From Acidobacteriota bacterium (lineage in GTDB: Bacteria; Acidobacteriota; Thermoanaerobaculia; Multivoradales; JAHEKO01): DNA of 16,946 nt. Shown piece after piece: positions 1 to 7,065 of the stretch (positions are counted from its first letter, which is position 1; each line of letters starts with the position of its first letter). The stretch covers positions 1 through 16,946 of the forward strand of contig JAPUJD010000339.1 of assembly GCA_027296385.1 (NCBI GenBank). The letters are read 5' to 3'. Below the pieces are notes generated by a model. The model worked only from the letters and a program-made list of their open reading frames with translations, was not told the origin of the DNA and did no database searches. Made by a program: the position numbers and the translations under genes.

Positions 1-14
1 GCCAGAGGACGCTC

Positions 15-49
15 TTACTGATTACTGATTACTGACTACTGATCACTGG
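15..49. repeat. Heptamer tandem repeat, TTACTGA type
   Basis: Five consecutive 7-base units are visible: TTACTGA three times (15-21, 22-28, 29-35), then CTACTGA (36-42) and TCACTGG (43-49), so the array decays toward its right end. It lies just downstream of the stop codon of the minus-strand aldehyde dehydrogenase and is much more AT-rich than the surrounding sequence. It has no hairpin or U-tract, so it does not look like an intrinsic terminator. It resembles the short heptanucleotide repeats that some bacteria scatter between genes; its role is unknown. Confidence 0.8.
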
Positions 50-62
50 GTGGGAGGGGGTG

Positions 63-1601
63 CTAGACGTCGAATTCCACTCCCTGGGCCAGCGGCAGCT
101 CTTCACCCCAGTTGAGGGTGCAGGTCTGGCGCCGCATGTAGAGCTTCCAGGAGTCCGAGCCCGCCTCGCGGCCGCCGCCGGTCTCCTTCTCGCCGCCGAA
201 GGCCCCGCCGATCTCGGCGCCCGAGGTGCCGATGTTGACGTTGGCGATGCCGCAGTCGCTGCCGCTCGCCGTCAGGAAGCGCTCGGCCGAGCGCATGCTC
301 AGCGTGAAGATGGCGGAGGAAAGGCCCTGCGGCACGCTGTTGTGGAGCTCGATGGCCTCGTCCAGGTCGTCGAACTCGAAGAGATACAGCAGTGGAGCGA
401 AGGTCTCCTCGCAGGTGATCGGCATGTGGGAGGTGGCCTCGACCAGGGTCGGCTCGACGAAAAAGCCGGGGCCCTCGATCACGCGCCCACCGTAGAGGAT
501 CTTGCCGCCCTCGCCGACCGCTCGCTCGAGCGCCTTCATCATGTCCTCGACCGCCCCGCCATCGACCAGCGGCCCCATCAGGGTCTCGGCGTCGAGGGGA
601 TCACCGATGCGGACCGACTGGTAGGCCTCGAGCAGCTTCTGCTTCATCTCGGCGGCGATGGCCTTGTGCAAGAACAGCCGGCGGGTCGTCGTGCAACGCT
701 GGCCGGCGGTGCCGACGGCGGCGAAGAGCACCGCCCGCAACGCCAGATCGAGATCCGCGTCGTCCATGACGACGATGCCGTTGTTGCCGCCGAGCTCGAG
801 CAGGCTATAGCCGAGCCGCTCGGCAACGACCCGGCCGACAGCCTTGCCCATGCGGACCGACCCGGTCGCCGAGATGAGGCGCATCCGGGGATCGGCGGCC
901 ATCGGTTTGCCGACCTGGTTGCGGTCGCCGATGGCGAGAGCGAAGATCGGCGGTGCGTCGTTGGCCTCGAGAACCCGCTGGGCGATCTTGGTGACCGCCA
1001 AGGCGCACAGTGGCGTCTTCTCCGAGGGCTTCCAGATCATCGAGTCGCCGCATATGGCGGCCAGCGCCGCGTTCCAGGCCCACACCGCCACCGGAAAGTT
1101 GAATGCGGTGATGATGCCCACCGGACCCAGAGGATGCCACTGCTCGTACATCCGATGCTGCGGGCGCTCGGAGTGCATCGACTTGCCGAAGAGCTGGCGC
1201 GACATCCCCACCGCCAGATCGCACATGTCGATCATCTCCTGCACCTCGCCCAGCCCCTCGCTCAGCAGCTTGCCCATCTCGAGGGACACGAGACTTCCGA
1301 GCGCCTCCTTGTGGCGCCGTAGCTCGTCGCCGAGCTGGCGCACGATCTCGCCGCGGGCGGGGGCCGTCCATTCACGCCATGGCTCGAAGGCCGCCTGCGC
1401 TGCAGCGGCGCAGCGCTCGTAGTCCGCGGCCTGGGCCGAGCGCACGCGGGCGAGCTCCTCGCCGGTGGCCGGGTTGATCGAGAGGATCTCCGGCCCCTGG
1501 GTCGCGATCCAGGAACCGTCGAAGGCGCCGGGATTCTCTGCGGCGATGCCGAGAGAGGCGAGGATCTCGCTAACTGTAGAAGATGCCGTGGTTTGGCTCA
1601 T
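63..1601 (-). CDS. amaB: Aldehyde dehydrogenase, ALDH7 family; probable L-aminoadipate-6-semialdehyde dehydrogenase
   Basis: 512 residues, full length for an NAD(P)-dependent aldehyde dehydrogenase. Expected role: oxidise L-2-aminoadipate 6-semialdehyde to L-2-aminoadipate in lysine breakdown, in the cytosol. Visible landmarks are the oxyanion Asn in AFNFP (about 168), WKPSEKTP (about 190-197), the general-base Glu in LELGGNN (269) and the catalytic Cys in GQRCTTTRR (303). The GGNN signature and the C-terminal TSGAEIGGAFGGEKETGGGR block are typical of the antiquitin/ALDH7A1 branch and not of betaine or succinate-semialdehyde dehydrogenases. The start is well supported: AGGAGG sits 6 bases upstream of the ATG. 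The preceding gene on the same strand is lat, whose product is the proposed substrate, which strengthens the call. The 281-base gap to lat suggests it can also be expressed on its own. The symbol amaB follows the Pseudomonas enzyme of this function and is inferred. Confidence 0.9.
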   Translation of the reverse strand: MSQTTASSTVSEILASLGIAAENPGAFDGSWIATQGPEILSINPATGEELARVRSAQAADYERCAAAAQAAFEPWREWTAPARGEIVRQLGDELRRHKEALGSLVSLEMGKLLSEGLGEVQEMIDMCDLAVGMSRQLFGKSMHSERPQHRMYEQWHPLGPVGIITAFNFPVAVWAWNAALAAICGDSMIWKPSEKTPLCALAVTKIAQRVLEANDAPPIFALAIGDRNQVGKPMAADPRMRLISATGSVRMGKAVGRVVAERLGYSLLELGGNNGIVVMDDADLDLALRAVLFAAVGTAGQRCTTTRRLFLHKAIAAEMKQKLLEAYQSVRIGDPLDAETLMGPLVDGGAVEDMMKALERAVGEGGKILYGGRVIEGPGFFVEPTLVEATSHMPITCEETFAPLLYLFEFDDLDEAIELHNSVPQGLSSAIFTLSMRSAERFLTASGSDCGIANVNIGTSGAEIGGAFGGEKETGGGREAGSDSWKLYMRRQTCTLNWGEELPLAQGVEFDV

Positions 1602-1882
1602 GCCATGCCTCCTGGGCGGCCGACTCGCGGCTCCGAGCTTCCGCAGCGGCTGTGGAAATCATTGTGCAAAAAGGGGGGCTCGAGGAGCGAATTCGCGGTG
1701 ACAAGGGAGATTCGAGCGAATTGCACAGGATTCTGTGCAGGACTCGTAACTCCTTTGTTATCGGTTGTTTATGTCGTATGCGAGAATCCCTATGAGGGGG
1801 GCCACCGGCCATAAGTCGTGGAATTTCCGCAGTTTAGGCAAATCGGCGCCTGGACTGCCATGGCCGGAGTGGGACAGGATCG
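1602..1882. other. Intergenic region between lat and the ALDH7 gene
   Basis: 281 bases without a convincing gene. An 80-codon frame on the minus strand runs through it but overlaps the dehydrogenase start and lacks family features. The region contains a perfect inverted repeat (1722-1739), a TTGTGCA half-site (1662-1668), a GCGAATTCGC palindrome (1687-1696) and a direct repeat of GAGCGAATT (1685-1693 and 1714-1722, 29 bases apart). The stretch about 1741-1800 is relatively AT-rich. No good -35/-10 pair was found, but this is the likely control region of the dehydrogenase. Confidence 0.6.
1722..1739. promoter_or_regulatory. Inverted repeat, candidate operator upstream of the ALDH7 gene
   Basis: TGCACAG-GATT-CTGTGCA is a perfect 7-base inverted repeat with a 4-base spacer, centred about 130 bases upstream of the dehydrogenase start. 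A further half-site, TTGTGCA, lies at 1662-1668, nearer the gene. The dyad has no following T-run, so a protein-binding site is more likely than a terminator. No regulator gene is visible in the window, so the binding protein cannot be named. Confidence 0.5.
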
Positions 1883-3223
1883 CTAGCTCGGGCTCGTGGC
1901 CAGGGCGTTTTCTAGGCGCCGCAAGCCCTCGCCGGCCTCCTCGGCCGTCAGACTCAGTGGCGGTCGGAAGCGTATGGACCGAACCCCTGAGGGCAGACCC
2001 AGCACGTCCGCGTCTAGCATCTGCCGGATCGTGTGGTCCCGGACCTCGCCGTCCGGTAGGTCGAAAGCTACGAACATTCCGCTTCCGCGGGCGTTGGTGA
2101 CCTGGCCGGCGAAGCGCTTCTCGAGGCGTCGGAGGCCGGCCAGCAGCTCGGCGCCGACGCGGGCTGCGTTGTCGATCAGGCCTTCCTGCTCGATGATCTC
2201 GACATAGCGTTGGCAGCGGACCATGTCGACCAGGTTGCCGCCCCAGGTCGAGTTGATGCGGCTCGAGACGTGGAAGACCGACTCGACCTCGTCGAGACGG
2301 GGCCCGGCACAAATGCCGCAGACCTGAGTTTTCTTGCCGAAGGCGAAGACGTCGGGCAGGATGTCGAAGTGCTCGAAGCACCACCAGGCCCCGGTCGTGC
2401 CGAAGCCGGTCTGGACCTCGTCGAAGATGAGGAGGAACTCGCCCTCGTCGGCCAGGCTTCGCAGGGCCCGGAGAAACTCTGGCCGGAAGTGGTTGTCGCC
2501 GCCCTCCCCCTGAATCGGCTCGATGATCAGGCCGGCGATGTCGTCCGGATGGTCGACGAGCGCCTGTCGGATCTCGCCCAGAGCGTGTTCTTCGGCGGCG
2601 ATCACTTCGCTCAAAACCTCGTCGGTGACTGGGAAGCGAAGCTTCGGGTTGGTGATTCGCGGCCACTCGAACTGGGTGAAGTACTGGGTCTTCACCGGAT
2701 CGGTGTTGGTCAGCGACATGGTGTATCCGCTGCGCCCGTGGAAGGCCTCGCGGAAGTGCATGATCTGGCGGCCCTTCTCGCCCTTGCCGGCCGCCAGGTT
2801 CTTGCGCACCTTCCAGTCCATGGCGGTCTTGAGTGCGTTCTCGACCGCCAGGGCGCCGCCCTCGATGAAGAACATCTTGTCGGCGAGCGGTGCCGGGACG
2901 GTGCGCGCCAGGGCCTGGACGAAGTCGGCCATCTCGGTGGTGTAGAGGTCGGAGTTGGAAGGCTTGTTGATCGCCGCGGGCAGCAGACGCCGATGGAACT
3001 CGCGATTGTCGAGGCCCGGATGGTTGTAGCCCAGGGTGCAGGTCGAAAAGCAGCCGAAGAGGTCGAGCAGCTCACGTCCGCGGATGCTGTCGAACATGTA
3101 GGAACCGTGGCTGCGCTCGAGATCCATCACCATCGGCAGGCCGTCGGCGAGGATGTGGCGGCCGAGCGCCTGGCGGACCTTGCTAGCGGCTGGCGGGGCG
3201 GAGTGAAACACCGTCGTCGTCAT
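1883..3223 (-). CDS. lat: L-lysine 6-transaminase (lysine epsilon-aminotransferase), PLP-dependent
   Basis: 446 residues, the usual length for this class III aminotransferase. It transfers the 6-amino group of L-lysine to 2-oxoglutarate, giving aminoadipate semialdehyde and glutamate. Many blocks match the well-studied mycobacterial LAT: INKPSNSD (86-92), FFIEGGALAVENALK (118-132), FHGRSGYTMSLTNT (161-174), EPIQGEGGD with the specificity Glu (235-243), the PLP-binding Asp in IFDEVQTG (268), the Schiff-base Lys in FGKKTQVCG (about 298), and NSTWGGN near 325. The SNSD block and FGKKTQVCG separate it from ornithine or GABA aminotransferases. The ATG is preceded by AGAGGT at good spacing. The next gene downstream is the ALDH7-type dehydrogenase, the expected following step. 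In actinobacteria lat is often beside an Lrp-type regulator; none is seen here. Confidence 0.95.
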   Translation of the reverse strand: MTTTVFHSAPPAASKVRQALGRHILADGLPMVMDLERSHGSYMFDSIRGRELLDLFGCFSTCTLGYNHPGLDNREFHRRLLPAAINKPSNSDLYTTEMADFVQALARTVPAPLADKMFFIEGGALAVENALKTAMDWKVRKNLAAGKGEKGRQIMHFREAFHGRSGYTMSLTNTDPVKTQYFTQFEWPRITNPKLRFPVTDEVLSEVIAAEEHALGEIRQALVDHPDDIAGLIIEPIQGEGGDNHFRPEFLRALRSLADEGEFLLIFDEVQTGFGTTGAWWCFEHFDILPDVFAFGKKTQVCGICAGPRLDEVESVFHVSSRINSTWGGNLVDMVRCQRYVEIIEQEGLIDNAARVGAELLAGLRRLEKRFAGQVTNARGSGMFVAFDLPDGEVRDHTIRQMLDADVLGLPSGVRSIRFRPPLSLTAEEAGEGLRRLENALATSPS

Positions 3224-3385
3224 GCGAAACCTCTGAAGTCGGTCGGCAGGGGAGCGGATGCTGACGTCCCGCGGGCAATTCAGCCTAGCACCGGCGCAGC
3301 CGGGGGGTCAACGAGCCGGGAGCAACGCTGCCAGGGGCGTTGAGAACCGGCGAGCAGGCTAGCGAATCTGCCGCACGGGATGTCC
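3224..3385. other. Intergenic region between the GGDEF gene and lat
   Basis: 162 bases between the stop codon of the diguanylate cyclase and the start of lat, both on the minus strand. It holds a candidate promoter for lat (3282-3311), a short hairpin CAACGC/GCGTTG (3323-3328 with 3337-3342, 8-base loop) that could mark the end of the upstream operon but has no U-tract, and a CCGGC-GCA-GCCGG hairpin (3291-3303) inside the promoter spacer. No gene is apparent. Confidence 0.55.
3282..3311 (-). promoter_or_regulatory. Candidate sigma-70-type promoter for lat
   Basis: Read on the minus strand, TTGACC (3311-3306) is followed after 18 bases by TAGGCT (3287-3282), and TGC directly before the -10 hexamer forms an extended -10 (TGNT...). 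Five of six -35 bases fit the consensus; the -10 fits only three of six and leans on the TG extension. Transcription would begin near 3275, about 50 bases before the lat ATG. The GC-rich spacer can fold into a small hairpin. This is a prediction from pattern only. Confidence 0.45.
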
Positions 3386-4516
3386 CTAGTCGGGCAAGCC
3401 GATGTCGGCCGGATCGAAATGGCGACGGCGCACGAGCTCACCGGCCACGGCGGTGCGGTTGCGCCCTGTCTCTTTGGCCACGTACATCGCGGCGTCGGCG
3501 AGTCGGAGCAGCGAGATCTTGCACCGTTCCGGGCTCAGGTCGGGGGTCGTGTGGCGGTGCAGGGAGGCGATGCCGATCGAGCAGGTGATCCCGGTCAGCT
3601 CGAGAGTCTCGGGCTGGATCTCGGACGGTCGAGTGCAGTAGACGCCGGAGGCGATGGCCTCGCGGAGCTCTTCCGCCAGATCGATGGCGACCTCGAGGCT
3701 CTTGCCGGGCGCTGCCAGCACGAACTCGTCCCCGCCGTAGCGGGCGGCGATCACCTCCGCGGCCTCGCAGCGCTTGCCCAGGAGCTGGCCGACTTCGCGC
3801 AGAACCTGACTTCCGACCAGATGGCCGTGCGAGTCGTTGACGTGCTTGAAGTAATCGAGATCGAGGAAGAGCAATGACAGATCGGAGGCGCTCTCCCGGC
3901 ACTCATCGACGACCCGGGAGACGACGAGGTGGAGAGAGCGGTCGTTCAAGAGCCCCGTCAGGTTGTCCTTCTGGGCGATCTCTTGCGCCAGCCGGCCTTC
4001 GAGCACATTGCGAATCGCGATCGAGATGTAGTCGGCAAAGATCTCCAGCAGGTTGACGTCCTCGTGAGAGAAGGCGTTCGCCTCCTGTCGATCGATCAGC
4101 TCGAGCACGCCGCATACCTCGTCTCCGATTCGGATGGGAATCGCCACCAGAGAACGATTGCCGTAGTGTGCCGCGGCCGCCACCTCGGCATCGAGTCTCA
4201 AGCGCTCCGACTTGCCGCTGGCGTAGACTCGCGAAGCCACCGCGTTGGGCGAGTCGATGGTGGTGGCGAGCAGTTCGTCGGCACGCTCGCCGAAGGCGGC
4301 GATGAAGGTCAACGCCGGCGCCTGCCGGGCGGTCGGATTGTGCGGTCTGTCGAGGAGAATCGATCCGCCGCCCGAGGGCACGAATTCGTTCGCCTTGCGC
4401 AGGACCTCGACGAGGTTGTCGGCCAGGTTGAGCGTCCCAGGGTCACTCAGGTTCAGCGTCCGCCGATGGACGAAACGCTCGAGCTGATCGGGCTCGATGC
4501 ATCGGAACTCAGACAT
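3386..4516 (-). CDS. GAF-GGDEF diguanylate cyclase
   Basis: 376 residues, cytoplasmic, no membrane segment. The region about 30-175 has the features of a GAF sensor domain (for example VAIPIRIGDEVCGVLEL at 124-140). A helical linker leads to DNLTGLLN (184-191), the usual entry to a GGDEF domain. The domain has the metal-binding Asp in LDLDYFKHVND (D219), an intact GGDEF signature (261-265) and the late LADAAMYVAKETGRNR block (339-354), so it should condense two GTP into c-di-GMP. The product-inhibition RxxD site before GGDEF is not conserved (AAEV at the aligned place), suggesting weak feedback inhibition. A longer reading frame extends upstream into batD, but the ATG at 4516, 8 bases after the batD stop, gives the natural N-terminus. 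That spacing makes it the last gene of the MoxR/Bat operon. The GAF ligand is unknown. Confidence 0.9.
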   Translation of the reverse strand: MSEFRCIEPDQLERFVHRRTLNLSDPGTLNLADNLVEVLRKANEFVPSGGGSILLDRPHNPTARQAPALTFIAAFGERADELLATTIDSPNAVASRVYASGKSERLRLDAEVAAAAHYGNRSLVAIPIRIGDEVCGVLELIDRQEANAFSHEDVNLLEIFADYISIAIRNVLEGRLAQEIAQKDNLTGLLNDRSLHLVVSRVVDECRESASDLSLLFLDLDYFKHVNDSHGHLVGSQVLREVGQLLGKRCEAAEVIAARYGGDEFVLAAPGKSLEVAIDLAEELREAIASGVYCTRPSEIQPETLELTGITCSIGIASLHRHTTPDLSPERCKISLLRLADAAMYVAKETGRNRTAVAGELVRRRHFDPADIGLPD

Positions 4517-4524
4517 CGCGAAGC

Positions 4525-6285
4525 CTATCTTAGAGTGCGACGGAGCTTTGTCGAGCGGAGTATCAACTCCTTGTGCAGGGCCGCCGTGTCGGAGAGCTGT
4601 GGCGCGTACCTGAGGTAGTGGAGGTCGTCCGCCAGCTCGACCAGGCGCTGGGCAGTTTCGACGCCGGCGCCTGCCTCCCTCAAACGCCGTCCCCATTGGG
4701 TGCTCGGCGTGCTGGGTGGAATATGCCAGCGACTCTTCAGGAAGTCGCGCCAGCCATTCTCGATCAGGGCTGCGGCCTCGCGCGGCTTCTCCTTCTTGGC
4801 CGCCAGCCGAAGCGCGGCGGCGAGAGCCGGGGCAGGGGAGTGGCTGCCCTCTTGCCCCATACGGCCCCAAGCCACCACGCCGAGAGTCCCCACCAGGAGT
4901 GCGACCAGGACCCACGGCAGCATCTGCGCCCAGTCGGTGCCCGCATGGGCGTTGCCCGCGGCCTGTTGCGGGGTCTCTCGAGCGGCGGTTGCAGCCTCGC
5001 TCCGGTCCAATTCTTCGGCGGGAGCGGCGGCTACCTCGAGCTGTGTTGCCGGTGCCCGGGCGGTCAGGAACTCACCTCGCGCCGGGTCGAAGTAGGACAG
5101 CTCGATCGCCGGCAGCCGGTATCGACCTGGGGCCTCGGGTACGAGCACGTAGCTCCACGTCCGGCGCCCCTGCACCTGGTTGCCGACGAAGCGTTCGTCG
5201 CTCTCCTGCTGCGGAGGGAAAGTTCGCAGGCCGGCGACTTCGGACAGCGTCGGCGCAGGCAGACCCTGGAGGTTTCCGCTACCGGAGAGCGTGATGGAGA
5301 AAGTCGCCGCATCGCCCATCGTCACCTGCGTGGGCATGAGCTCGGCAGCCACCCGCAACTTGCCAACCGCACCGCGGAACCCCTCGGGGGCCTGCGCTGG
5401 GAGCTCGCGCGCGTCGAGGCTCACGGCGTTGCTGTCCCGCCGGATTTGCCGACTCTGGGCGAACATCGAGCCAAACGTGCGGTCCGGCACTCGTATTCCG
5501 AGCTGGACTTTGGCGGACTCGAGCTCGATGGGGCCGGCCCGGAGGGGGAAGACGGCCCGTCGCAGCAGCGCGACCCGTCGGTAACGCTCGCCATCGATGT
5601 CCACCATCTCGGTCGTCGACTCCTTCGGCTGCGGCAGCTCACGGACCCAGAGGCCGTTGAAGTTCGGTAGCTTCTCGGGGCTTATCGAGGTGACGTCGGC
5701 TTGAGTGAAGAGGTATAGCGTGTACAGAGCTTGCTGGCCGACGAAGGGGTTTCTCGGCTGGACCTCGGCCCGCAGGAAGACCTTGGGACGGCTCACTGGG
5801 CGCCGGGGGCGCCCGTCGATGCGGGGGAAGAAATCCTCGAACGAATCGACCCGGCGACCTTGGGAGGGCTGTAGCCGCCCAACGAGATCCTGCTGCACCT
5901 CGATCGTCGCCTCCGGCAATTGGTAGACGTCGTTTCCGACCTGGACCTGAATCGAGTGGACTCGTGCCGGCCCGACGGTTTTCGGCCGCAATACCCAGCT
6001 CAGGGTCAGGCCGCGCGACGCTGCTCCGTTGACGAAGCGGAAACTTTGCGACGTACTCGGTCCGTTGACGACTTCCAGGTTGTCGAGCTCGAACGTGGGG
6101 TCGAAGTTGCGGCCGCCGAAGCCGCTGCCCTGGACCTCGATGCTCAGGTGAGCGAGCTCGTCGACACCGATCAGCTCGGGCTGGAGCCGCGCCGTCACCT
6201 CGAGCTCTCCCTCGCCACGCGCGGCCCAGGCGAAGAGCGGCAGGATCATCGCCACCAGGAACGAAACACGGTGTCCGGAGCTCAC
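4525..6285 (-). CDS. batD: BatD-like protein (oxygen tolerance family)
   Basis: 586 residues, the usual size for BatD. A signal peptide covers about residues 1-25 (hydrophobic FLVAMILPLFAWA). It is followed by several beta-rich periplasmic domains; the first (about 27-132) has the typical opening ELEVTARLQPELIGVDE, and a similar module begins near VAAELMPTQVTMGD (312-325). One transmembrane helix lies at about 456-474 (LPWVLVALLVGTLGVVAW), and a helical cytoplasmic tail of about 110 residues ends the protein. BatD proteins belong to the MoxR/Bat envelope system; their exact biochemical role is not settled. The start is a GTG overlapping the stop of the preceding TPR gene (GTGA, 6282-6285), which implies translational coupling. 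The first in-frame ATG lies inside the signal peptide and would truncate it, so GTG is preferred. Confidence 0.9.
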   Translation of the reverse strand: MSSGHRVSFLVAMILPLFAWAARGEGELEVTARLQPELIGVDELAHLSIEVQGSGFGGRNFDPTFELDNLEVVNGPSTSQSFRFVNGAASRGLTLSWVLRPKTVGPARVHSIQVQVGNDVYQLPEATIEVQQDLVGRLQPSQGRRVDSFEDFFPRIDGRPRRPVSRPKVFLRAEVQPRNPFVGQQALYTLYLFTQADVTSISPEKLPNFNGLWVRELPQPKESTTEMVDIDGERYRRVALLRRAVFPLRAGPIELESAKVQLGIRVPDRTFGSMFAQSRQIRRDSNAVSLDARELPAQAPEGFRGAVGKLRVAAELMPTQVTMGDAATFSITLSGSGNLQGLPAPTLSEVAGLRTFPPQQESDERFVGNQVQGRRTWSYVLVPEAPGRYRLPAIELSYFDPARGEFLTARAPATQLEVAAAPAEELDRSEAATAARETPQQAAGNAHAGTDWAQMLPWVLVALLVGTLGVVAWGRMGQEGSHSPAPALAAALRLAAKKEKPREAAALIENGWRDFLKSRWHIPPSTPSTQWGRRLREAGAGVETAQRLVELADDLHYLRYAPQLSDTAALHKELILRSTKLRRTLR

Positions 6286-7064
6286 CAGTCGCGCTCTCCC
6301 TTCTTGCGCCTCTTCAGCCGCTCGGCTGCCTGATGCTGCCGCAGCTCCCGCTCGAGGTTCTCGACCGCTTCGAGGATCGCTGCCGCCTGCTCGGCCGTCA
6401 TGTCCGGCTGGTCCTCGAAATTGAGCAGCGGCCGCTGCTGATTCTCATCGGGCTCGGGCTGCCCCTGGGAGTTGGGCTGCTCGGAGCTCTCCTCGCCCTC
6501 GGGCTGGGACTCGTCATCCTCGGGCGGGTCCTCGGAGCCCGCGGCCGAAGACCTCTCCTGGTCGCCCTGATTCTCGCTCTCCGGTGTCTCCTGGCCGTCG
6601 TCCTGGCTCGACTGCTGTTGCTCGAGTGCCTTCAGGGCGAGCTCGAGGTTGTGTTTGGCGTCGGCCTGGCCCGGGGCCAGACGCAACGAGCCCTTGAACG
6701 ACTCGACGGCGGCCGCCGGGTCTTCGGCCTGGAGTTGAGCGTTGCCAAGATTGTAGAGCGCTCGTGGCAGCAAGTCGGTACCGGCCAGGCCTGCGGCCTG
6801 TTGCAGTTCTTCGGTCGCACCCTGACGCTCGGCCAGAAGGCGGCCGGTCCCGGCATTGAAGCGGGCGAGGGGAGCTCGCGGGGCGAGGCGGGCCGCGGTG
6901 TCGAGGGCCGCGGCCGCGGCCTCCGCGTCGCCTTCTTCGATCGCCACGAGCCCCTGTTCGGTGCGCTCGCGGGCATTGAACAGCCAGCCCTCTATCTTGG
7001 CCGGCATCTCGAGCCAGGAGCCCGAGCCGAGGATGAGCAGACTGCTTGCCAGGAGCGATCTCAT
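6282..7064 (-). CDS. batC: BatC-like TPR protein with acidic linker
   Basis: 260 residues. The N-terminus has a short hydrophobic segment (about 3-17) that may be a signal peptide or anchor. Residues about 33-148 contain tetratricopeptide-like helical pairs, clearest in LYNLGNAQLQAEDPAAAVESF (103-123) and the following SLRLAP unit. Residues about 150-212 are a low-complexity tract rich in Glu, Asp, Gln, Ser and Pro. The C-terminus (about 222-260) is a charged helix ending KKGERDW; endings in DW are common in BatC-type proteins. The reading frame is open further upstream, but the ATG at 7064 is preferred because it follows the batB stop by one base and has GGGAGG about 9 bases upstream. Expected role: periplasmic or membrane-bound scaffold of the Bat complex. 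The family is recognised by TPR content and position rather than catalytic motifs. Confidence 0.85.
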   Translation of the reverse strand: MRSLLASSLLILGSGSWLEMPAKIEGWLFNARERTEQGLVAIEEGDAEAAAAALDTAARLAPRAPLARFNAGTGRLLAERQGATEELQQAAGLAGTDLLPRALYNLGNAQLQAEDPAAAVESFKGSLRLAPGQADAKHNLELALKALEQQQSSQDDGQETPESENQGDQERSSAAGSEDPPEDDESQPEGEESSEQPNSQGQPEPDENQQRPLLNFEDQPDMTAEQAAAILEAVENLERELRQHQAAERLKRRKKGERDW

Positions 7065-7065
7065 C

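Noticed and set aside
60..1322. A 420-codon open frame on the plus strand opposite the aldehyde dehydrogenase
   Set aside because: It overlaps almost the entire coding region of a clear ALDH and shows only shadow-type composition.
1699..1704. TTGTCA on the minus strand as a -35 element for the dehydrogenase
   Set aside because: No -10-like hexamer is found 16-18 bases downstream; the region there is GC-rich.
1570..1812. 80-codon minus-strand frame in the lat/dehydrogenase gap
   Set aside because: It overlaps the start and ribosome site of the dehydrogenase, crosses the inverted repeat and has no family features.
3323..3342. CAACGC/GCGTTG hairpin as terminator of the Bat operon
   Set aside because: The stem is only 6 bases with an 8-base loop and no U-tract; it is mentioned in the intergenic entry but not called as a terminator.
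2210..3343. A 377-codon open frame on the plus strand opposite lat
   Set aside because: Antisense shadow of lat; no recognisable motif and no operon context.
4517..4915. N-terminal extension of the GGDEF protein into batD
   Set aside because: The extra sequence is an out-of-frame reading of batD. The ATG at 4516 gives a natural N-terminus with normal operon spacing.
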